Source of the DNA: Gammaproteobacteria bacterium
GTDB taxonomy: Bacteria; Pseudomonadota; Gammaproteobacteria; PS1; Pseudothioglobaceae
Direction of reading: 5' to 3'
DNA length: 38,437 bases
Assembly: GCA_030739975.1 (NCBI GenBank)
Contig: JASLYC010000012.1
Coordinates: 1 to 38,437 of the forward strand
Positions 10,964 to 19,099 of this stretch are shown here, piece by piece. The stretch's first letter is position 1. Every line of letters begins with the position of its first letter. Position numbers and translations under genes: made by a program. The notes beneath the pieces are model-generated. The model did not search any database. It was not told the origin of the DNA and was given only the letters and a program-made list of their open reading frames with translations.

Positions 10964-11548
10964 TTAGCCCCTCTTGAATAAAGCATTAACCATAGCTACT
11001 GAGTCACATCCAGCACCATATGCAATTTGCATATTATTAAAGTTTATACCACCAATACCAACAATCGGAATCCGTAGAGCCTCTTTTGCCTTGGAAATTA
11101 TTTCTAGCGGACACCTTTGCGCATTAGGTTTTGTGGTTGAATCAAATAAAGATCCAAATGCAACGTAGCTAGCGCCATTATCTTGCGATTTGATCGCAAG
11201 CTTTGTGTCATTATAGCAAGATACACCTATAACAGCTCTTTTACCTAGTACCTTCCTAGCTGTTGTTATTGATGCATCTTTTATTCCTAGATGAACCCCA
11301 TCAGCAACTACTTTTTCAGCAAGGTTGATGTCATCGTTAACAATAAATAAAGTATTATGTATTGAGCACAACTTTTGAAGGCCTTTTGCCTCTTCATATT
11401 TCAAGTTTTCATCAGTTGTTTTGTGTCGATATTGAAAAATATTAACCTTATATTTGATTATGACCTTTTCAACTAAATCAAAATTTACTGGCTCATTGGG
11501 AGTAATGGCGTATATGCCATTAATTTTTTTCTCAAAAGATTGCTTCAT
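10964..11548 (-). CDS. thiE: Thiamine-phosphate synthase ThiE
   Basis: ThiE joins HMP-pyrophosphate and thiazole phosphate to form thiamine monophosphate and PPi. The 194-aa protein is slightly shorter than usual (about 210). It has the expected TIM-barrel landmarks: YAITPNEP near the N-terminus, QYRHK for pyrimidine binding, IVNDD, GVHLGIKD, IGVSCYN, VAFGSLFDSTTKP, and the phosphate-binding VGIGGI followed by SVAMVNALF. Only 22 bp separate it from the convergent helicase-nuclease gene. Its start lies 18 bp from the divergent lptC start, leaving no space for a TPP riboswitch and no visible Shine-Dalgarno. No other thiamine genes are in the window. Confidence 0.93.
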   Translation of the reverse strand: MKQSFEKKINGIYAITPNEPVNFDLVEKVIIKYKVNIFQYRHKTTDENLKYEEAKGLQKLCSIHNTLFIVNDDINLAEKVVADGVHLGIKDASITTARKVLGKRAVIGVSCYNDTKLAIKSQDNGASYVAFGSLFDSTTKPNAQRCPLEIISKAKEALRIPIVGIGGINFNNMQIAYGAGCDSVAMVNALFKRG

Positions 11549-11557
11549 AAGTAACTA

Positions 11558-11563
11558 TATAAT
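11558..11563 (+). promoter_or_regulatory. lptC: -10-like TATAAT between thiE and lptC
   Basis: A consensus TATAAT is the only promoter-like element in the 18-bp gap between the two divergent start codons. Transcription would begin about 7 bp on, at or next to the in-frame ATGs at 11567 and 11570, so lptC mRNA may be leaderless. The -35 region would lie inside thiE and is not recognisable. Confidence 0.4.
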
Positions 11564-11566
11564 TTA

Positions 11567-12712
11567 ATGATGAAAAATCTGCAATTAATTAATACAATTA
11601 AAATAACTATATCCATTATAGTTGTTATTGGTGTAATAGGGTTTTTGATAAGCAAGACCCCATTATCATTGTATTTTTTTCAAAATAGCGAGTTAAAAAC
11701 AGACAATAGAATTAGCCCAGAGGTGGAGTCAATTTCTTATACTGAAAAAATTGATAACTTTGCCTTGCAAGAATTTAATGAAAGTCAGGAATTAACCCAA
11801 CACACAAAAGCAAAAACATATATTAATTATAAAAATTCACCAACTACCCTTCTGTTGCCAGTTATAACAACCTACGATAAAGATGGATTACCTGAATATC
11901 AAATTAATTCAGAGAGCGCTAATTATTTAGATGAAGGGAATATTAAATTTATAGGCAATGTGATAATAAAACCTATTACTGGAGATGGTCATCATGTTGA
12001 GACAGAGGAGCTTTTTGTAAGCCCTAAAAACAATAATTTGCATAGCAATAGCAAGGTTAATTATTACGACAAAAGGACCCATATAGAGTCCAAAGACGGC
12101 ATGAAAATGAATACTAAAGACGAAAAGATGGATTTATTTGGTTATACAGATATTAAATTAGATAACGACCAAACACTTAAGACAAAGAATCTTTCAATAG
12201 ATAGATCTAAAGGCAATGAACGTTACCATTCGAAATTTGCCACTACCTATATTTCTGGCGATAACAGGGTTAATTCTGAGGCAATGGATTTAGATATGCA
12301 AGAAAACATACTCAATCTAATTGGAAAGGCAAAAATTGAAAATAAGGATGTATTGATCAATACCACTAATCTAGTAATTGACCAATCCAGTGGACAAGAG
12401 AGGTACTACTCAAAACATAATACTGAGTACCTCACTCAAAATGACAAAATTTATTCTGAAGCGATTGACATAGATATGAAGGGCAATATCAGTTACCTAT
12501 ATGGCAAAGTTAAAATTTTACAAAGCTCAGGCACTATAATTGATACAAATAATTTAGAGATAAATAAATCTAATGGCATGGAGGTTTATAAAACAAATGA
12601 CAAGATACACTATAAATCTAGAACTGTAGACTTAAAAGCTACGGGAATGCATTACGACGTATCAAGGCAAATAATGGAACTTAATGGAGGAGTATTTGGA
12701 GTTTATGAATAA
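11567..12712 (+). CDS. lptC: Enlarged LptC-like LPS transport protein with OstA-type repeats
   Basis: LptC is a bitopic inner-membrane protein that passes lipopolysaccharide from LptBFG to LptA. An N-terminal anchor is visible at about residues 9-30 (IKITISIIVVIGVIGFLIS), followed by a periplasmic domain with the LptC-typical SESANYLDEGNIKFIGNVIIKP-like strand pattern. At 381 aa it is about twice the usual length (around 190). The extra length consists of further beta-jellyroll modules of about 60 residues, with matching Asn-Leu positions at 208, 268 and 329. The lptA gene follows with overlapping reading frames, which supports the assignment. The start may be the ATG at 11567 or 11570. The usual upstream kdsC/kdsD partners are absent. 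Confidence 0.8.
   Translation: MMKNLQLINTIKITISIIVVIGVIGFLISKTPLSLYFFQNSELKTDNRISPEVESISYTEKIDNFALQEFNESQELTQHTKAKTYINYKNSPTTLLLPVITTYDKDGLPEYQINSESANYLDEGNIKFIGNVIIKPITGDGHHVETEELFVSPKNNNLHSNSKVNYYDKRTHIESKDGMKMNTKDEKMDLFGYTDIKLDNDQTLKTKNLSIDRSKGNERYHSKFATTYISGDNRVNSEAMDLDMQENILNLIGKAKIENKDVLINTTNLVIDQSSGQERYYSKHNTEYLTQNDKIYSEAIDIDMKGNISYLYGKVKILQSSGTIIDTNNLEINKSNGMEVYKTNDKIHYKSRTVDLKATGMHYDVSRQIMELNGGVFGVYE
12176..12709 (+). repeat. lptC: Three tandem ~60-residue OstA/LptC-type modules in lptC
   Basis: Modules begin near residues 204, 263 and 324. Shared positions are TKNLSID / TTNLVID / TNNLEIN, then ERYHSK / ERYYSK / EVYKTN, then SEAMDLDM / SEAIDIDM, then LNLIGKAKI / SYLYGKVKI. The third unit is the most diverged. 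The segment before them (about 145-203) looks like the ancestral LptC module, giving four in all. The relation is visible in protein but weak in DNA, so the duplication is old. Confidence 0.75.
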
Positions 12713-13262
12713 AGAACAACACAATTATCCTTCCAGTAAAAAGAATACCGCTATATTTTGTGTGAAATACTTTCTGGTTATTTTGTTTATGAGCTTTAAC
12801 AGTGCCCATTCGTCAGTTGGGGATGCTGAAAAACCTATCGAAGTTAGTGCAGATAGTGTTGTAATGGACGAATCAAAAGGTCTAAGTATTTTTTATGGAG
12901 ATGCAGTAATTACCCAAGGCTCTCTATTACTTAAAGCAGAAACAATAGAGCTATACACAAACAAGAAAGAGGTAACCAAAGCTGTAGCCAAAGGGTCAAA
13001 AAATATTAGGGCATACTATAAACAAAACCAACCTAACCAGTCAAGATTTGTTGAGGCAACAGCTATCACTATTACTTATTCACTAGACAAGCAGTACATA
13101 TACCTAAATGGTGACGCAAATTTTGTACAGGGCTTTGATTCTTTTAGCGCAGGAACGCTTGAATATGACATAGATAAAGATAAAGTTATAGCAGAAAAAT
13201 CAAAACAAATCCCAGGAATAGACGAACCAGTTAAAAGAGTTAAATTTAAAATAAGCTTTTAA
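12705..13262 (+). CDS. lptA: LPS transport periplasmic bridge protein LptA
   Basis: LptA forms the periplasmic bridge carrying LPS from LptC to LptD. Starting at the ATG at 12705 gives 185 aa with an N-terminal signal segment (about 16-38, AIFCVKYFLVILFMSFNSAHS). An OstA domain follows: IEVSADSVVMDESKGLSIFYGDAVITQGS, then LLLKAETIEL, and later AITITYSLDKQYIYLNGDANFVQG. A start at 12684 is also possible. I prefer 12705 because GGAG at 12698-12701 sits closer to it, although the spacing is short. The gene overlaps the end of lptC by 8 bp. The expected next genes lptB and rpoN do not follow: a 323-bp spacer and sat come instead, so the export ATPase must be encoded elsewhere. Confidence 0.87.
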   Translation: MNKEQHNYPSSKKNTAIFCVKYFLVILFMSFNSAHSSVGDAEKPIEVSADSVVMDESKGLSIFYGDAVITQGSLLLKAETIELYTNKKEVTKAVAKGSKNIRAYYKQNQPNQSRFVEATAITITYSLDKQYIYLNGDANFVQGFDSFSAGTLEYDIDKDKVIAEKSKQIPGIDEPVKRVKFKISF

Positions 13263-13585
13263 TTTTGCCATAAATATGTGCTTGGCCTAAATTCTTAGAT
13301 ACCTAAAAGCCTATTCGATTAATTAATTAAATACCGATAAAGTCAATCACATTATTTTTTTTATATTAATGTATTTTTTTATAAATTATTAAACATATAT
13401 ATGATATAATATACTTTAGTAGATATATGTTATTAGTTTTTACATGTTCGTATTATTTATACCAAAGTAAGACAAACTTTACCTGTGTATCTCTTAGGTG
13501 GTATAGGGCTATACCACCATCTGGACCTTATTAAACAATTGGCGGTTGGTATAATTCATTCATTTTTCTAATTATTTAAATTTTC
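13263..13585. other. Only gene-free stretch over 300 bp: sat control region
   Basis: No start-to-stop reading frame of useful length lies here. The left half is extremely AT-rich. It contains TATAAT at 13405-13410 enclosed by a 9-bp inverted repeat AACATATAT/ATATATGTT (13392-13400, 13423-13431). The right half contains the TGGTATA-type repeats and the likely sat promoter, described in a separate entry. No clear terminator for lptA was found. Confidence 0.8.
13457..13555 (+). promoter_or_regulatory. sat: Nested inverted repeats and -10 element upstream of sat
   Basis: A perfect 10-bp inverted repeat with a 2-bp centre, GGTGGTATAG-GG-CTATACCACC, spans 13497-13518. Outside it, TTATACCAA at 13457-13465 and TTGGTATAA at 13546-13554 form a second perfect inverted pair using the same TGGTATA core, placed nearly symmetrically (about 45 bp each side). 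The right outer copy runs into TATAAT (13550-13555), the probable -10 of sat. No good -35 exists. This suggests that a dimeric regulator binds at about -54 and may also cover the -10. Confidence 0.6.
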
Positions 13586-14794
13586 ATGTCAAACTTAGTC
13601 CCTCCTCATGGTAGTAATATTCTGAATCCACTTGCTCTATCTGGCGACAGACTAAATACAGAAGTAGACAAGGCCAATTCTTTGCCAACAATTACTTGTT
13701 CATCAAGAGAGGCTGGAGATATTATTATGTTGGGGATTGGTGGTTTTACTCCTCTAGATGGTTTTATGAATAAGGCAGATTGGCAGGGTGTTTGTGATAG
13801 CATGACAATGTCGAACGGCCTATTCTGGCCAATACCTATAACTTTATCTACAGACGATGAAGATATTATTGAGGGAGATGAGATAGCTATAGTTAGCCCT
13901 AAAAACAATAAAATTATTGCCACAATGAAGGTAAGTGAAAAGTACACAATAGACAAGGAGCATGAATGTAATAAAGTCTATAAAACAACAGATTTAGAAC
14001 ACCCCGGTGTTGTTATGGTTATGTCACAAGGCAAGTACAATCTTGCAGGACCAGTAAAGGTATTGTCAGATGGTGGCTTCCCAGGACAATACGGTGACTT
14101 GTACATGACTCCAATGCAGACTCGATCTTACTTTGAGGAAAAGGGATGGAAAACTATTGCAGCATTCCAAACAAGGAACCCTATGCATAGGTCACATGAA
14201 TATTTAGCTAAGGTTGCTGTAGAAATTTGTGACGGAATAATGATTCACTCTGTTTTAGGAGGCCTAAAGCCAGGCGATATACCTGCTGATGTGCGCTCAG
14301 AGGCGATTGCAAAATTAATTGAAAATTATTTTGTAGATAATACAGTTCTCCAGTCTGGTTATCCTTTGGATATGCGTTATGCAGGCCCTAGAGAAGCCTT
14401 GCTTCATGCTTTATTTAGACAAAATTACGGTTGCACACATTTAATTGTTGGACGTGACCATGCAGGAGTAGACGATTATTACGGGCCATTTGATGCTCAC
14501 AATATTTTTGATGAAATTGCAGAAGATGCTTTGATTACCAAAGCGCTAAAGATTGACTGGACTTTTTGGTGCCATAAATGTGGTGGAATGGCTTCTATGA
14601 AGACTTGCCCTCATACTGCAGATGACCGTGTCCTATTGTCTGGTACAAAAGTTAGAAAGATGCTTTCTGATGGCGAAGACCTTCCAGATACATTTAGTCG
14701 ACCAGAGGTCGCCAAAGTATTACAAGCATACTACGCCGACATAAAGGATGAAGATAAAGTAGAGGTTCAGCTAAAAGGACACTCTGCAAAGTAA
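13586..14794 (+). CDS. sat: Sulfate adenylyltransferase (ATP sulfurylase), dissimilatory
   Basis: In sulfur oxidisers this 402-aa homo-oligomeric enzyme runs in the direction APS + PPi to ATP + sulfate, giving substrate-level ATP. Visible landmarks are the nucleotide-binding [11 protein letters not shown] motif near residue 195, [17 protein letters not shown] near 290, and [10 protein letters not shown] near 350. Four cysteine/histidine residues in WCHKCGG and TCPH probably bind zinc, as in this Sat type. It is the single-domain form without an APS kinase extension. No Shine-Dalgarno is visible before the ATG. The aprM gene follows after 81 bp, so sat and apr probably share regulation. Confidence 0.97.
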   Translation: MSNLVPPHGSNILNPLALSGDRLNTEVDKANSLPTITCSSREAGDIIMLGIGGFTPLDGFMNKADWQGVCDSMTMSNGLFWPIPITLSTDDEDIIEGDEIAIVSPKNNKIIATMKVSEKYTIDKEHECNKVYKTTDLEHPGVVMVMSQGKYNLAGPVKVLSDGGFPGQYGDLYMTPMQTRSYFEEKGWKTIAAFQTRNPMHRSHEYLAKVAVEICDGIMIHSVLGGLKPGDIPADVRSEAIAKLIENYFVDNTVLQSGYPLDMRYAGPREALLHALFRQNYGCTHLIVGRDHAGVDDYYGPFDAHNIFDEIAEDALITKALKIDWTFWCHKCGGMASMKTCPHTADDRVLLSGTKVRKMLSDGEDLPDTFSRPEVAKVLQAYYADIKDEDKVEVQLKGHSAK

Positions 14795-14860
14795 CGATAG
14801 TTTAGAAATAGATTTTTATAAAAAATAAAGAAAACAATTATTTGTGATTTAATTTAATTT

Positions 14861-14867
14861 AAGGAGG
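14861..14867 (+). promoter_or_regulatory. aprM: Very strong Shine-Dalgarno before aprM
   Basis: A full AAGGAGG lies 8 bp before the aprM ATG. It is the best ribosome-binding site I found in the window and contrasts with the SD-less sat start, suggesting high translation of the apr genes. Confidence 0.85.
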
Positions 14868-14875
14868 CTCATACC

Positions 14876-15691
14876 ATGATCACTACAAACCCATTTGCTG
14901 AAATTTCAGCAACTATTTCACCAGAAGTGATGCAATATTACATTATCGCTATGGTAGTTCTTGTTGTAGGGGGTACAGTCATAGACATGTGGCATAAGAA
15001 GAGCGCTAAGTTCTTCTTTAATAATGCAAAGAAAGCCCAAGAAAATGCTACAAGGACTGTCGATGGAGGAGAAAAAATCTCAATTGCAGTTAAGACTGCT
15101 GTTGAAGATGTTGCTCTTTCAGGCGAGTTTTGCAATACTAAACGTAGAATAGCGCACCTTTTAACTATGTACGGTTTTGTTATATTTGTTGCAACCACCG
15201 TCATTATGATTTTTAATCCTCCTGTAGAAGGTGACGATATGTTGCCACAACTGTGGCACATAGGCGCAATTATGCTAGCTATTGGAAGTTGGTGGTTCTG
15301 GCTATTTATCAGAGTTGATGTTGCTGCAGAGGGTAATAAATGGTACAACATTGAGCCAATGGATTTGTTTAGCCTTTCCTTAATGGCAACTTCAGCATTT
15401 GCTTTATTATGGTCTTATGCAGGTGGATGGATACTGTTTGCTCTGTTCATTGCATCTAGCACAATTCTATTTGGCGGCGTGTTATGGTCTAAATTTGCCC
15501 ATATGTTTTTTAAACCAGCTGCTGCATACAATAAACGTATGATTAAAGCTGACGGCTCAAATGAAAACTTGCCGCAACCTGCTGACAGACAGAATCCTGC
15601 AGATAGAGACAGGCATTCTATGGAATTACTAAAAGACGCACCGTTAGATATGGGGCTTGGAATTAAGCGTGACGCTCCAAGGCACTACTAA
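14876..15691 (+). CDS. aprM: APS reductase membrane anchor AprM
   Basis: AprM is thought to tie AprBA to the inner membrane and pass electrons to the quinone pool. The 271-aa protein has five likely helices at about 20-40 (YYIIAMVVLVVGGTVIDMW), 88-110, 124-146, 160-180 and 184-210. It also has a long cytoplasmic loop after helix 1 and a polar C-terminal tail with DRQNPADRDRHS. Histidines within or near helices (HLL near 89, LWHIGAI near 127, KFAHMF near 209) are possible haem ligands, which is my inference. Its place directly before aprB and aprA is the main support for the name. This arrangement marks the AprM-type rather than the QmoABC-type system. Confidence 0.88.
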   Translation: MITTNPFAEISATISPEVMQYYIIAMVVLVVGGTVIDMWHKKSAKFFFNNAKKAQENATRTVDGGEKISIAVKTAVEDVALSGEFCNTKRRIAHLLTMYGFVIFVATTVIMIFNPPVEGDDMLPQLWHIGAIMLAIGSWWFWLFIRVDVAAEGNKWYNIEPMDLFSLSLMATSAFALLWSYAGGWILFALFIASSTILFGGVLWSKFAHMFFKPAAAYNKRMIKADGSNENLPQPADRQNPADRDRHSMELLKDAPLDMGLGIKRDAPRHY

Positions 15692-15726
15692 TAATATTTA
15701 ATAACTAATAATAAGAGGAAAAGAAA

Positions 15727-16203
15727 ATGCCTACTTTTGTATATATGACTCGTTGTGATGGTTGTGGACATTGTGTTGATATCTGCCCATCAGACATTAT
15801 GCATATCGATAAAAAATATCGTCGTGCAGTTAATATTGAACCTAACATGTGTTGGGAGTGCTACTCTTGCGTAAAAGCTTGCCCACAGAATGCTATTGAT
15901 GTTCGTGGATACGCTGATTTTGCTCCACTAGGACATAGTGTGCGTGTATTACGTGAAGAAGAGAAGGGGACAATTGCCTGGAAAATTAAGTTTAGGGATG
16001 GACGTGAAAAGAACTTCTTGTCTCCTATAACTACCAAACCATGGGGTAAAGCAATCCCAGAACTTGCCAAGCTTCCTGTTCCTACAAAGGAAGACCACGA
16101 TGGTGATTATCTTTGCTTTGAGCCCGCGGCATTCAATCAAGACGAAGGAATGCATACGTTGGCTACAAACGGTTTGAAATTTAAAGAGGGAGTTTACTAC
16201 TAA
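15727..16203 (+). CDS. aprB: Adenylylsulfate reductase beta subunit AprB
   Basis: AprB is the ferredoxin-like electron-transfer subunit. Two [4Fe-4S] cluster motifs are complete: C10, C13, C16, C20 (CDGCGHCVDICP) and C42, C45, C48, C52 (CWECYSCVKACP). The remaining part (about 60-158) is the beta-sheet and tail that wraps around AprA. Length (158 aa) is normal. A purine-rich RBS (AAGAGGAAAAG) precedes the ATG. The stop codon TAA overlaps the aprA ATG by 1 bp (TAATG), indicating tight translational coupling for a 1:1 complex. Confidence 0.97.
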   Translation: MPTFVYMTRCDGCGHCVDICPSDIMHIDKKYRRAVNIEPNMCWECYSCVKACPQNAIDVRGYADFAPLGHSVRVLREEEKGTIAWKIKFRDGREKNFLSPITTKPWGKAIPELAKLPVPTKEDHDGDYLCFEPAAFNQDEGMHTLATNGLKFKEGVYY

Positions 16204-18047
16204 TGGGATACAAGACAATATATGAGAACGACATCGATGTTTTAGTAGTCGGTGCTGGAATGGGCGGTACTGGTGCCGCTTATGAGGCTAGATACTGGGG
16301 CCGTGATATGAAAATTGTAATTGCCGAAAAGGCAAATATAAATCGTTCTGGTGCTGTTGCACAGGGTTTATATGCGATTAACTGTTATATGGGTACCTCC
16401 TGGGGCGAAAATAATCCAGAGGATCATGTGCGATATGCTCGCAATGACTTAATGGGTATGGTACGTGAGGACTTAGCCTATGACATGGCTCGACATGTGG
16501 ACTCTGCAGTACACAAGTTTGAAGAGTGGGGATTGCCACTTATGAAAAATGAAAAAACTGGCGCTTATCAGCGTGAAGGGAAGTGGCAGATTATGATTCA
16601 TGGTGAAAGCTACAAGCCTATTGTTGCTGAGGCTGCACGTAAATCTGCGGATAAGATCTACAATCGCATCATGGTGACCCACTTATTAATGGATGAAAAT
16701 AAAGAAAATCGTATCGGCGGAGCTGTTGGATTTAATTGCCGTACTGGGGACTATCACGTATTTAGAGCTAAGACAGTTATTGTTGGTGCTGGGGGTGCTT
16801 CGCACATATTTAAACCAAGATCAGTTGGCGAAGGTATGGGTCGTACATGGTACGCTCCATGGAGCTCAGGCTCAGCATATGCATTAACTATAGAGGCAGG
16901 CGCTAAGATGACACAAATGGAGAACCGTATAGTTCTGGCTCGTTTCAAAGACGGTTATGGTCCAGTTGGAGCTTACTTCTTGCACCTTAAGACTTACACA
17001 CAAAATGCTTATGGTAACGAGTACGAAACGACTTGGTATGAACACACTAAAGAAATTGTTGGTGAATATATTGACCATATCCCGACTCCTACATGTCTAC
17101 GTAATCATGCATTCATTAATGAAGTTGCAGCAGGCAGAGGTCCGATACATATGGTTACAATGGAAGCATTTCAGGACCCTCATCTAGAAGAAGTTGGATG
17201 GGAAAATTTCCTAGGAATGACAGTAGGGCAGGCTGTAGTATGGGCATCTCAGAATATTGACCCTAAATACATTAACCCTGAATTAACAACATCTGAGCCG
17301 TATGTTATGGGCTCTCATGCAACTTGTTCGGGTGCTTGGTGTTCTGGCCCTAAAGACATATCTCCAGATGAATACTTCTGGGGTTATAACAGGATGATGA
17401 CTGTTGAAGGGTTATTTGGTGCAGGAGACGCTGTTGGCGGTACTGCACACGCATTCTCTTCTGGTTCATTTACTGAAGGTCGTTTAGCTGCTAAAGCTGC
17501 AGTGCAATACATCAATGATGGCATGGCAGACAATATGAACGTTTCTGACAAGCAGGTTGCAGACCTAAAGGCAAAAATTTATAAACCACTAGATAATTAC
17601 ACTATAGGTCGTAATGAAATAGTTGGAGGCACAGTTTCTCCTAGCTATATTCTTCCTATCCAAGGTCTTCAGCGTTTAGAAAAGATTATGGATGAGTATT
17701 GCGGAGGCATTGGCGTTAACTATATGACTAATGATAAGCTTTTAAACATAGGCGTTGAAAAACTTAAGATTTTTGAGGAGGACCTTGAGAATATTGGCGC
17801 AGAAGATTTGCACCAATTAATGCGTGCATGGGAATTAAAGCACCGTCATCGCACATCTGAAAGTGTAATGCAGCATACATTGTTCCGAAAAGAAACTCGC
17901 TGGCCAGGTTATTACTATCGTGGAGATGCCTTGAAGCTGGATGACGAGAATTGGCATGCATTAACTGTTTCACATCGTAATCGTGATACTGGTGAGTACA
18001 CTATGGAAAAAGCTCCTGTTTATCATATAGTTGATGAAGATGAGTAG
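16203..18047 (+). CDS. aprA: Adenylylsulfate reductase alpha subunit AprA
   Basis: This is the FAD-containing catalytic subunit, which in sulfur oxidisers forms APS from sulfite and AMP while releasing two electrons. The 614-aa protein starts with the dinucleotide motif GAGMGG (17-22). Further FAD- and substrate-site segments follow: NRSGAVAQGLYAINCYMG, MIHGESYKP, VIVGAGGASHIF, and GLFGAGDAVGGTAHAFSSGSF with EGRLAAKAA. The C-terminal helical domain has ELKHRHRTSE and LFRKETRWPGYYYRGD. It is the last gene of the sat-aprMBA block and is followed within 40 bp by a strong terminator. Sequence quality and spacing suggest high expression. Confidence 0.98.
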   Translation: MGYKTIYENDIDVLVVGAGMGGTGAAYEARYWGRDMKIVIAEKANINRSGAVAQGLYAINCYMGTSWGENNPEDHVRYARNDLMGMVREDLAYDMARHVDSAVHKFEEWGLPLMKNEKTGAYQREGKWQIMIHGESYKPIVAEAARKSADKIYNRIMVTHLLMDENKENRIGGAVGFNCRTGDYHVFRAKTVIVGAGGASHIFKPRSVGEGMGRTWYAPWSSGSAYALTIEAGAKMTQMENRIVLARFKDGYGPVGAYFLHLKTYTQNAYGNEYETTWYEHTKEIVGEYIDHIPTPTCLRNHAFINEVAAGRGPIHMVTMEAFQDPHLEEVGWENFLGMTVGQAVVWASQNIDPKYINPELTTSEPYVMGSHATCSGAWCSGPKDISPDEYFWGYNRMMTVEGLFGAGDAVGGTAHAFSSGSFTEGRLAAKAAVQYINDGMADNMNVSDKQVADLKAKIYKPLDNYTIGRNEIVGGTVSPSYILPIQGLQRLEKIMDEYCGGIGVNYMTNDKLLNIGVEKLKIFEEDLENIGAEDLHQLMRAWELKHRHRTSESVMQHTLFRKETRWPGYYYRGDALKLDDENWHALTVSHRNRDTGEYTMEKAPVYHIVDEDE

Positions 18048-18085
18048 TATAAATAATAGACCTTAAACAATCTATATTTAGATCT

Positions 18086-18123
18086 AAAAAGACCAACAGA
18101 CTTCAGTGTGTTGGTCTTTTTTT
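18086..18123 (+). terminator. Intrinsic terminator after aprA
   Basis: A 13-bp stem, AAAAAGACCAACA (18086-18098) with TGTTGGTCTTTTT (18109-18121), closes a 10-nt loop and runs into T's. It ends the sat-apr transcription unit. Confidence 0.95.
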
Positions 18124-18169
18124 ATTATAATACAGATTGTTAAATTACCAATTATTGTGAGTTAAAAAG

Positions 18170-18520
18170 ATGAATTTATTAGACAAAACAGATGATGAGA
18201 TACTAGAGATTGCTAACCCCATGTGGAAAGACCTCAAGAAATACTCTAATAATCAGAACTACATTGGATTTACAAAGAATTTTTGTAAAGAAATGATGCG
18301 CGGCGCCAATGAGATTGAAATTGGTAAACAATGGGCCAGAAATGAGCTAACAAAAAACCTAACAGCTGAAAGTGAAGTCCTAGGGATCTTAAGGCGAGGC
18401 GAACATGTTAGTATCCTTTATAAGCAAACTAACAATAAAATTAAAGGAGAGTACCTTGGTAGATTGGTACTTGGCTATGAAGATGGAGAAGTAAAAATTT
18501 TCGGTGCAACAATTTTTTAA
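18170..18520 (+). CDS. Uncharacterised 116-aa protein, possibly NTF2-like
   Basis: I do not recognise this gene with certainty. The soluble protein starts with an acidic helix region (DKTDDEILEIANPMWKDLKKY), then FTKNFCKEMMRG. A strand-rich second half follows (VLGILRRGEHVSILYKQ, GEYLGRLVLGYEDGEVKIFGATIF). The helix-helix-then-curved-sheet pattern and size are like NTF2/SnoaL-type alpha+beta cones. This is a shape argument only. There is no signal peptide or membrane helix. It lies right after the aprA terminator, with a TATAAT at 18126-18131 that could start its own transcript. The ATG at 18170 follows AAAAAG, a weak RBS. Confidence 0.7.
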   Translation: MNLLDKTDDEILEIANPMWKDLKKYSNNQNYIGFTKNFCKEMMRGANEIEIGKQWARNELTKNLTAESEVLGILRRGEHVSILYKQTNNKIKGEYLGRLVLGYEDGEVKIFGATIF

Positions 18521-18581
18521 TTTTTTTTTGCTAATATATAACTATAAAACTATCTAATAAACATAAATAAGGCATTTCAAA

Positions 18582-19082
18582 GTGAAAGAATTTATTACAG
18601 ACAATAAATTTGTCGAATTAACTTACAAAATTCTTGATAAATCAAATGGAGACATTGTTGCCCAAGTAGAAATACCTCTAGGATATGTTCACGGTGAAAA
18701 CTCACAGCTTTTTGAGCAGGTAACTGTTGAGCTTGAAGGAAAATCTGTCGGAGACACTGTGAAAGTTCCTATAGACTGTAATGATATGTTTGGTGAGAGA
18801 GATGAAAGTTTAACTTTTACAGATGACATTGATAATGTTCCAGAGGAGTATAGACAAGTTGGCGCTAAAATAACTATGGAGAGCGATAGTGGCGAGCCTA
18901 GAGATTTTTATGTTTCTAAGATTGAGAATAGCAAATTAACAATAGACGGCAATAACCCTCTTTGCGGAAAGAAAATAATATTTATACTTGAAATTTTATC
19001 TATACGTGATGCAACTGATGAAGAAATTGAAGCTGGAGGATCTGTTGAAGCAGAGCCAGACTTGAATGGTATTGTCCATTGA
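18582..19082 (+). CDS. FKBP-type peptidyl-prolyl isomerase, SlyD-like
   Basis: This 166-aa cytoplasmic protein has the SlyD layout: an FKBP half at the N-terminus (VELTYKILDKSNGDIV, PLGYVHGENSQLFEQVTVELEGKSVGDTVKV), an inserted chaperone (IF) domain (about 75-125), and a return to the FKBP fold (GNNPLCGKKIIFILEILSIRDATDEEI). It would speed prolyl isomerisation and assist folding. The His/Cys-rich metal-binding tail of E. coli SlyD is missing; the tail is acidic (GGSVEAEPDLNG). Start is GTG at 18582. The next gene begins 17 bp after the stop, so the two are probably cotranscribed. A role in assembling the neighbouring metal-cofactor enzymes is possible but unproven. Confidence 0.85.
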   Translation: MKEFITDNKFVELTYKILDKSNGDIVAQVEIPLGYVHGENSQLFEQVTVELEGKSVGDTVKVPIDCNDMFGERDESLTFTDDIDNVPEEYRQVGAKITMESDSGEPRDFYVSKIENSKLTIDGNNPLCGKKIIFILEILSIRDATDEEIEAGGSVEAEPDLNGIVH

Positions 19083-19099
19083 TTTATTGAAACAAGAGA

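Noticed and set aside
11549-11566. TPP riboswitch for thiE
   Set aside because: Only 18 bp separate thiE from the divergent lptC start, far too little for a riboswitch.
13392-13431. 9-bp inverted repeat AACATATAT/ATATATGTT as an operator
   Set aside because: It consists almost wholly of A and T in a very AT-rich spacer, so chance is a sufficient explanation; mentioned only as content of the spacer.
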